DNA from: a virus
IMG/VR virus record: IMGVR_UViG_3300024518_002695
Span: 1-36,432 of that record
Strand: one strand, 5' to 3'
DNA length: 36,432 nucleotides
Position numbers and translations under genes: made by a program. A model generated the notes under the pieces. The model did not search any database, was not told the origin of the DNA, and saw nothing but the letters and a program-made list of their open reading frames with translations. Positions 31,986 to 36,432 of this stretch are shown one piece after another (position 1 is the stretch's first letter; every line of letters begins with the position of its first letter).

Positions 31986-32035
31986 AAAATAAATTAGATA
32001 GTTCTTGCGTGGTTCTTAGATAGTTCTTATCATTG
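31986..32035 (+). promoter_or_regulatory. Promoter/operator repeat, copy 2 (early promoter)
   Basis: Three TAGTTCTT-like units (31999; 32010 with one change; 32021) are spaced 11 bp apart. TTG at 32005-32007 and TATCATTG at 32028-32035 are separated by 20 nt, close to the Bacteroidota consensus. The 44 bp core matches the copy at 2824-2867 with two differences. Transcription from here would enter the tRNA-like element and the replication block. Confidence 0.6.
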
Positions 32036-32049
32036 TTTAACGAATTAGT

Positions 32050-32177
32050 TTATGGGTAGCTCAGAGGGAGAGCGGTAACGGTTACAGAGAAAAATATGAT
32101 TATCATTGATTTGCAATAAATGATAAAAGTTGATTATTTCGCCTTACAGGTCAGGGGTTCGAGTCCCCTCCCTAATA
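32050..32177 (+). tRNA. tRNA-like element with ~50 nt insertion
   Basis: The D arm (TAGCTCAGAGGGAGAGCG, from 32057) and the T arm (AGGGG TTCGAGT CCCCT, 32153-32169) match tRNA consensus perfectly. Between them are 79 nt instead of the usual ~28. Two TTACAG copies (32082 and 32144) frame a central hairpin, TTATCATT/AATGATAA (32100-32126). GTAA (32075-32078) can pair with the TTAC of either copy. The acceptor ends pair poorly (GGG/CCC only), though TTAGT (32045-32049) and ACTAA (32177-32181) outside are complementary. I cannot place an anticodon. It is a disrupted tRNA, an intron-containing one, or a tRNA mimic. Confidence 0.5.
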
Positions 32178-32256
32178 CTAAACATTAACAATTTAACAAA
32201 GACCCTGAGGCAATTAAATTTACCCATTGTTGTACGGATTATTAAATTTTAAAATT

Positions 32257-32544
32257 ATGAGTAAAATTGATCTGACGCAAGAACAAAAACAAGAATGGCA
32301 GGATTGGCTTAATGAAAGGCCTGAAAATGTTAGAAAAGTAGCCGAAAAGATATTGCCGTGGAAGGAGTACAGAGACATTAGAGCTCGTGATATTGGTAAT
32401 AGATACAGTCCTATTTCTTATGAGGATAAATCGGATGGAACGGTTACTATTCCTTGCCTAAAATCAAATGAAGAAATGCCAGGATTGGGCGGTTATTGCG
32501 TTTTTGGGATGAGTGCAGAGAACTTAATAGAAGCAGACCGATAG
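32257..32544 (+). CDS. Conserved small phage protein
   Basis: A 95-residue protein. The segment LNERPENVRKVAEKILPWKEYRD and the later DGTVTI...VFGMSAENLIEAD pattern match a small protein family common in phages, without a known role. The start at 32257 is preferred; an upstream TTG at 32227 adds ten poor codons. It is the first gene of the early block. Confidence 0.75.
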   Translation: MSKIDLTQEQKQEWQDWLNERPENVRKVAEKILPWKEYRDIRARDIGNRYSPISYEDKSDGTVTIPCLKSNEEMPGLGGYCVFGMSAENLIEADR

Positions 32545-32580
32545 CATTACGCACAACGTTTAATGTAAAACATGTTGATT

Positions 32581-32853
32581 ATGAAAAAGACACTTTATAG
32601 AATAGCAAATCACTTCCTTAATAAGCAATTGGTTTCACATATTGTTATGCGCTTTCTAAGCGAGGAAAAGCGTGAGAAGATAGCAATAGAATCTATTAGG
32701 TCAAACTTTATGTTATTCGGGCATGATTGCCATGATATGACAGACGAGGAAATAAAAGAGGGCGTGAAGAACGTAGCTAAAAATATAGGAAGTTTTGGGT
32801 CTACAACAGAAGAGGCTGCAAAAGCATTTCGTTTGTTGGGAGATTGCGCCTAA
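32581..32853 (+). CDS. Small hypothetical protein
   Basis: A 90-residue basic, helical protein; an ATG at 32572 would add three residues. It ends with FGSTTEEAAKAFRLLGDCA, a tail I have seen in small Bacteroidota phage proteins of unknown function. The stop codon (TAA at 32851) is also the first base triplet of the attC-like palindrome, as in integron cassettes. Confidence 0.65.
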   Translation: MKKTLYRIANHFLNKQLVSHIVMRFLSEEKREKIAIESIRSNFMLFGHDCHDMTDEEIKEGVKNVAKNIGSFGSTTEEAAKAFRLLGDCA

Positions 32854-32911
32854 CAGGCGTATAAAATCAAGCGTTAGCGACTCGAAGAGTTGATTTTAAG
32901 CGCAGTTAAGG
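32851..32911 (+). repeat. attC-like palindrome, copy B
   Basis: The element matches copy A (4961-5021) with three differences. GCCTAAC at its left edge fits the integron core RYYYAAC and includes the stop of the upstream gene; GTTAAGG at the right differs from GTTRRRY only at the last base. Paired arms and a one-sided bulge are kept. Confidence 0.7.
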
Positions 32912-32935
32912 AATTCACACACAATAACCAACAAT

Positions 32936-33289
32936 ATGACAACAGAAAAACAAGGCCCAGGACTTTCTAGATCAACCGATTTTAAAAATTCATCTATTGA
33001 TTTAGTAAGCGCTCACAAAACCGTTGTAACGGTGGATCATGTGTGTTACAATACAGATCTTATTTTATTGCATTCATCCCCTTTTGGGCTTCACGTAGGG
33101 CAAAGGGACTTCGCTATGTGGCTAAAGAAGAAAAACAGAAAAGACTTTAAGAGGGGTATTTATTCAGGATCAAATAATCTAAATGATTGGTACGCTGGTC
33201 AGTTCATAGACTCATGTTCTATGATAACCGTTCAGGATTACCTAAAGGAGTATATAGAAGAGAATTCTAAATTTATAATCAAATACTAA
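32936..33289 (+). CDS. Hypothetical protein
   Basis: A 117-residue protein, not recognised. It contains HKTVVTVDHVCYNTDLILLH and QRDFAMWLKKKNRKDFKRGI. Mixed helix and strand with basic patches fits a small DNA-associated early protein, but nothing is specific. It stands directly behind the attC-like element and before the recombination genes. Confidence 0.6.
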   Translation: MTTEKQGPGLSRSTDFKNSSIDLVSAHKTVVTVDHVCYNTDLILLHSSPFGLHVGQRDFAMWLKKKNRKDFKRGIYSGSNNLNDWYAGQFIDSCSMITVQDYLKEYIEENSKFIIKY

Positions 33290-33290
33290 T

Positions 33291-33635
33291 ATGACAGTAA
33301 AAAAAACACACTGGAAGAAGTTAACAAACCCTAACTATATAGGGGCGCATGATCTATATAATGACAAAGGCGAGAAGGTGACTTTTGATGTAGTTATTAA
33401 GTCCGTAGTTCAAGAGGTGGTTAAAACTCAGGACGGTAAGGAGGAAGAATGCGTTGTTTGTTATTTTGATTCGGCAAAAAAACCGATGATTCTAAATAAG
33501 ACAAACATGAAAATAATAGCCAACAAATTAAAGACCCCAATCATTGAAGAGTGGTATGGGAACAGGGTTACAATTTATATTGCAAACGTTCGGGCGTTTG
33601 GTTCAACTGTGGAAGCATTAAGAATAAAAGCATAA
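33291..33635 (+). CDS. Conserved protein next to exonuclease
   Basis: A 114-residue protein. Strand-rich with a conserved-looking segment, KPMILNKTNMKIIANKLKTP (about residues 65-84), and EEWYGNRVTIYIANVRAFGS (about 86-105). I associate this pattern with small proteins next to phage exonuclease or single-strand-annealing genes. A ssDNA-binding or recombination accessory role is plausible. Four bases separate it from the exonuclease. Confidence 0.65.
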   Translation: MTVKKTHWKKLTNPNYIGAHDLYNDKGEKVTFDVVIKSVVQEVVKTQDGKEEECVVCYFDSAKKPMILNKTNMKIIANKLKTPIIEEWYGNRVTIYIANVRAFGSTVEALRIKA

Positions 33636-33639
33636 TATT

Positions 33640-34257
33640 ATGGGAAATTTAAGCGAAAAAAGATTTGGAATGATTACGGGGTCAGAATGTCACGTTCTTT
33701 TTCCTAAAATATCAGCGAAAGTTGGGGTAACTACTTATGCTAAGAAGCTAGCAAAAGAGATTGTTTTTGGATGGCGTGACGAGGTTAATACGTGGCAAAT
33801 GGACCACGGTCACATGGGGGAGTCAGTAGCGCGTGAGTGGTTTATCAAAAATATAGATCCGGATTGTTTCCAGCCAGATTTTATTCAGTCTGGTAACTTT
33901 GGGGCTAGTGGGGATTTATTAACCTCTTTTGATTATGGGGTTGATTTTAAATGTCCTACTTCAATGGAAAAATGGCTTGAATATTTAACTGAGGGAATTA
34001 GCAACCAGCAATACTGCCAGGCTCAAATGTACATGCACCTTTACGGGTATGAAAAATGGAAAGTTTGTGCCTTTTTAGAGGAAACAAGCTTTATGAGTAA
34101 TAATGGGTTGGTTTACCCTATTGAGGAAAAAAATAGATGTATTCATGTTGATGTAGAAAAAGAAAAAGGATGGGGGGATTTATTAGAAGATAGGTCCATT
34201 GATTTAATTAGACAAAGAGATGAGTATGTGAAAATATACCAAGAAATCTCAAAATAA
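33640..34257 (+). CDS. YqaJ/lambda-exonuclease-type nuclease
   Basis: A 205-residue PD-(D/E)XK nuclease that would degrade one strand of double-stranded ends in recombination. Recognised are RFGMITGSECHVLFPK at the start, HGHMGESVAREWF (Glu61), FGASGDLLTSFDYGVDFKCP with Asp92, Asp102 and Lys104 as catalytic residues, and ISNQQYCQAQMYMHLYGYEK. No separate annealing protein is evident unless it is the previous gene. Confidence 0.88.
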   Translation: MGNLSEKRFGMITGSECHVLFPKISAKVGVTTYAKKLAKEIVFGWRDEVNTWQMDHGHMGESVAREWFIKNIDPDCFQPDFIQSGNFGASGDLLTSFDYGVDFKCPTSMEKWLEYLTEGISNQQYCQAQMYMHLYGYEKWKVCAFLEETSFMSNNGLVYPIEEKNRCIHVDVEKEKGWGDLLEDRSIDLIRQRDEYVKIYQEISK

Positions 34258-34716
34258 ATGGATAGCGTTTACTATAGATATGTAAGAATGTGCCTTCACG
34301 TAGAAGGTTATATTTCTACAGATCGAATAGAGAATATGTTTCCCTCAATGTATAAGCGTCCGAACTTCTTAATTTCAATAGTTGAAACAATAAGAAAGGA
34401 AGGGCAAAGGATAAACACAAAAAACACAGTAAGTAAGTTTTTTAAACGACATACAACAATTTATTACACAATGGTAAAAAGCAAATTTAAAATAAACGTA
34501 GCCGGGATGTCTGGATACAGAATAGGAGATGATGGGGCACTGTACAAACTAGGATACAAGGATTCAAGGGGGCACTATAGAGGCACAAGAAAAATGAAGA
34601 TTGACCGGAATAATAATTGTTATCAAATAGACGGTGGACGCATTAGTGATAATGAGATACAAGACAACTTAACAAAAGACAGGAGCCAGAAAATATTGGT
34701 TCGGTCTACTAAATAA
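34258..34716 (+). CDS. Hypothetical early protein
   Basis: A 152-residue basic protein starting right after the exonuclease stop. The N-terminal half resembles a winged-helix-like fold (RPNFLISIVETIRKEGQRI). The C-terminal half, GYRIGDDGALYKLGYKDSRG and QIDGGRISDNEIQDNL, has the look of NUMOD or small DNA-binding repeats. A DNA-binding role in replication or regulation is inferred. Confidence 0.6.
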   Translation: MDSVYYRYVRMCLHVEGYISTDRIENMFPSMYKRPNFLISIVETIRKEGQRINTKNTVSKFFKRHTTIYYTMVKSKFKINVAGMSGYRIGDDGALYKLGYKDSRGHYRGTRKMKIDRNNNCYQIDGGRISDNEIQDNLTKDRSQKILVRSTK

Positions 34717-34723
34717 GATATAT

Positions 34724-35395
34724 ATGACAGAAGGGAAAAAAAGCTTCATTCTGTATTCCGACCTAATACACACCTTTTCATATTTGACAAACGAGGACGC
34801 TGGTGCTGTTTTTAAATGGATTCTGGACTATGTTAACGAAAAAGGCCCAAGTCCCCTTGAAGGGCTACTACAAGCCGTGGCAGAGCCTATAAGGCAACAG
34901 CTCAATAGGGATCTTGCGAAGTATGACAAGTACATCGATAAACAAAAGGCAAACGGGGCAAAAGGAGGGAGGCCAAGAAAGAGCAAGGAAAAACCCAATA
35001 AACCCAAGCCTTTATTAAATAACCCAAGCGAACCCAAAAAAGCTGATAATGTTAATGATAATGATAATGTTAATGATAATGTTAATGATATAAAAAAGAA
35101 AGAGACCGTTTATCCTTTTGAATTATTTTGGAATGACTATGAGAAAAAAGTTGGTCGTGAGAAGTGCTTTACTAAATGGAAAAATATTTCAGAAAAAGAA
35201 AAGGTCTCGATAAAAGAAAATGTTTCGAAGTATGTAAAATCAACGCCTGATGTGAAATTCAGGAAAGACCCCGCAACCTACTTAAACGGGAAACATTGGA
35301 ACGATGAAATAATTACATCAACACCAGCGAGGGCACAAGTAAGAACCACGCCAAGGAATACAGGCGGGGATAAAGTATTTGAGGATCAACTATAG
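34724..35395 (+). CDS. Replication protein (DUF6291-like/initiator)
   Basis: A 223-residue protein. The N-terminal domain (1-75) has SFILYSDLIHTFSYLTNEDA and AGAVFKWILDYVNEKGPSP, typical of DUF6291-type replication proteins. The linker KANGAKGGRPRK leads to a repeated Asn/Asp/Val stretch (DNVNDNDNVNDNVND). The C-terminal domain has FELFWNDYEKKVGREKCFTK and DPATYLNGKHWND, as in phage initiators. It probably opens the origin and brings in the helicase loader encoded next; the two genes are adjacent. Confidence 0.8.
   Translation: MTEGKKSFILYSDLIHTFSYLTNEDAGAVFKWILDYVNEKGPSPLEGLLQAVAEPIRQQLNRDLAKYDKYIDKQKANGAKGGRPRKSKEKPNKPKPLLNNPSEPKKADNVNDNDNVNDNVNDIKKKETVYPFELFWNDYEKKVGREKCFTKWKNISEKEKVSIKENVSKYVKSTPDVKFRKDPATYLNGKHWNDEIITSTPARAQVRTTPRNTGGDKVFEDQL
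35044..35091 (+). repeat. GATAATGTTAAT tandem repeat, possible origin
   Basis: Within the replication gene, units of 6 bp (GATAAT or GTTAAT) are repeated about seven times. The DNA is extremely AT-rich and the protein becomes an Asn/Asp linker. Origins placed inside initiator genes with direct repeats are known (lambda O), so a replication origin here is a fair inference; no experimental sign is present. Confidence 0.45.
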
Positions 35396-35399
35396 AGTT

Positions 35400-36416
35400 A
35401 TGGATTACAAAGGATTTAAACAATTTGTGCAGTCGTATACCGAAGGTTTTGTTTTTGAGAACGAGGCGTTTTTATCCGATCTAGTGAATTATTTTTCAGA
35501 CGGCGATTCAACACACGATAAGAATAAAGGAATATTACTAAGAGGATCTGTTGGTGTTGGTAAAACATCAATGTTAAAGCTGATTCAGACATGGTTGCCA
35601 GCGGAAAGGAAATTCATGTATAATCCCGCTAATGAATTAGTAAGCCTTTTTAATTCGGAAGGTGATGCGGCGCTTAATGTTTACAAGAATACAAAGAGCC
35701 GCTTGTTTGATGATATAGGCGCGGAGGATCTAGGTAGGCATTATGGCAATAGTGTTGAGGTGGTTCAGAAAGTTATCTATGCTAGGTATGATTTATACAG
35801 GTCGCAAGGGATAAGGACACACTTTACAACGAACTTAGGAAATAAGGAACTAAAAAACCTATACGGGGATCGTGCTTATGACCGAATCAAAGAGATGGTA
35901 AACGTTGTTAATTGGGTGGGCTCAGAGTCAAAGCGTGGGGTTCATGATTTTTCAATTCGGCAACTTGGGGACCTTCCAAAAGTCGTAACAAAAGAAGAGA
36001 TTGAGAAGCTGAAACTATACGAGGTTAAACTTATCTGCGAAATATTTTACAGGATCAGGGGGTACTTTGATACGGCAGATTACAACATGATAAATATATT
36101 CTATGACACTTTGAAGGGGTTAGGGTATGTCCTCGGTGAATCAAGGGAGTTGCGAATGATTTACATGGAGCAAAGAGCTATCGAGATTGATAAGCACGGA
36201 TATTGGAGAACCAGAAATAAACGGGCTTTTTTAGATTACAAAGATAAAAAATTCATGAGCGTGAACAGGGACGCAATGAATCGGAACACAGTACACCGAG
36301 AGGTATCTAAGCGTTGCAGAAAATTAGTGTTAATTAAATTCTTCGACGAGAACAAAGAGCTAGGTTTTGACCTAGCGGAAGATATTTTAGAACGGTTTAA
36401 CTCTGTTCATAAATAA
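35400..36416 (+). CDS. DnaC-like helicase loader ATPase
   Basis: A 338-residue AAA+ ATPase. Walker A GSVGVGKTS (residues 49-57), Walker B LFDDIGAED (102-110) and the sensor/arginine-finger region with HFTTNLGNKEL and YGDRAYDRIKEM are present. It would load the host or a phage helicase at the origin. ATG 35400 is chosen over TTG 35379, which lies within the previous gene. The C-terminal 41 residues recur at 1-126. The stop codon is followed by two different sequences in the two copies. Confidence 0.9.
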   Translation: MDYKGFKQFVQSYTEGFVFENEAFLSDLVNYFSDGDSTHDKNKGILLRGSVGVGKTSMLKLIQTWLPAERKFMYNPANELVSLFNSEGDAALNVYKNTKSRLFDDIGAEDLGRHYGNSVEVVQKVIYARYDLYRSQGIRTHFTTNLGNKELKNLYGDRAYDRIKEMVNVVNWVGSESKRGVHDFSIRQLGDLPKVVTKEEIEKLKLYEVKLICEIFYRIRGYFDTADYNMINIFYDTLKGLGYVLGESRELRMIYMEQRAIEIDKHGYWRTRNKRAFLDYKDKKFMSVNRDAMNRNTVHREVSKRCRKLVLIKFFDENKELGFDLAEDILERFNSVHK

Positions 36417-36432
36417 CGCTGAAACTTTGAAT
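36291..36432 (+). repeat. Terminal redundancy and insert-free junction
   Basis: 36291-36416 equals 1-126 exactly. The last 39 bases, 36394-36432, equal 681-719. The right end therefore shows the helicase-loader 3' end fused directly to the sequence after the 577 bp insert. Confidence 0.9.
36394..36416 (+). repeat. 23 bp direct repeat at insert-free junction
   Basis: Third copy of the 23 bp repeat. On its left it is joined to the helicase-loader gene, as at 104-126; on its right to the sequence seen after 703. It represents the empty site. Confidence 0.95.

Noticed and set aside
31778-32023. 81-codon ORF in the gap after the lysis operon
   Set aside because: It runs through a strong terminator, a GC hairpin and the operator repeat.
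32088-32149. Self-splicing intron in the tRNA-like element
   Set aside because: About 50-60 nt is far too short for a group I or II intron, and precise excision between the TTACAG repeats leaves too few bases for an anticodon arm.
4961-32911. A full integron in the phage
   Set aside because: No integron integrase or attI is present; only attC-like elements can be supported.

Overview
The window is a complete or nearly complete genome of a tailed phage, about 36.3 kb, with every convincing gene on the + strand. It appears to be circularly closed or terminally redundant: bases 1-126 repeat exactly at 36291-36416. Most starts lack a Shine-Dalgarno sequence and sit behind A-rich leaders, and several control regions resemble the Bacteroidota promoter (TTG, 19-21 nt, TAnnTTTG). 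A Bacteroidota host is therefore likely; no host or phage genus can be named from the sequence alone. Coding is AT-rich and uses the standard code. I see no integrase and no recognisable lysogeny repressor.

Layout. (1) 127-7189 is an accessory region of small genes, often separated by structured spacers. It holds a ribbon-helix-helix protein on a 577 bp insert, an HNH protein, a C5-cytosine methyltransferase with a second conserved ORF nested inside it, an amino-methyltransferase and an ASCH protein. (2) 7301-18023 is the head and connector module: small and large terminase, HK97-type portal, prohead protease, major capsid, connectors, a fibre-like protein and the probable major tail protein. 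Many junctions are ATGA overlaps, and the module ends at a hairpin terminator (18029-18060). (3) 18074-29465 is the tail module, with a long tape measure apparently split by a -1 frame change at a run of seven G, then distal-tail proteins and a beta-helix spike-like protein. (4) 29466-31761 is a lysis cassette: patatin-like lipase, two holin-like membrane proteins, an M15 peptidase endolysin and a membrane-anchored protein. (5) 31762-32256 has no gene but holds terminators, a promoter/operator repeat and a tRNA-like element carrying an insertion. (6) 32257-36416 is the early/replication block: small conserved phage proteins, a YqaJ-type exonuclease, a replication protein with an Asn/Asp repeat, and a DnaC-like helicase loader.

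How it works together. Early genes would be read from the repeat promoter at ~31990-32035 through replication into the accessory region. A second copy of that promoter at 2824-2873 would re-supply the accessory block, and the structural genes follow as one long late operon. The methyltransferases probably protect or mark phage DNA.

Most unusual observations: a polymorphic 577 bp gene insertion flanked by 23 bp repeats at the 3' end of the helicase-loader gene; two 61 bp integron-attC-like palindromes behind unrelated genes; a conserved gene nested out of frame inside the cytosine methyltransferase; a triple 11-bp-spaced operator repeat in two promoters; the interrupted tRNA-like element; and the G7 frame change in the tape measure gene.
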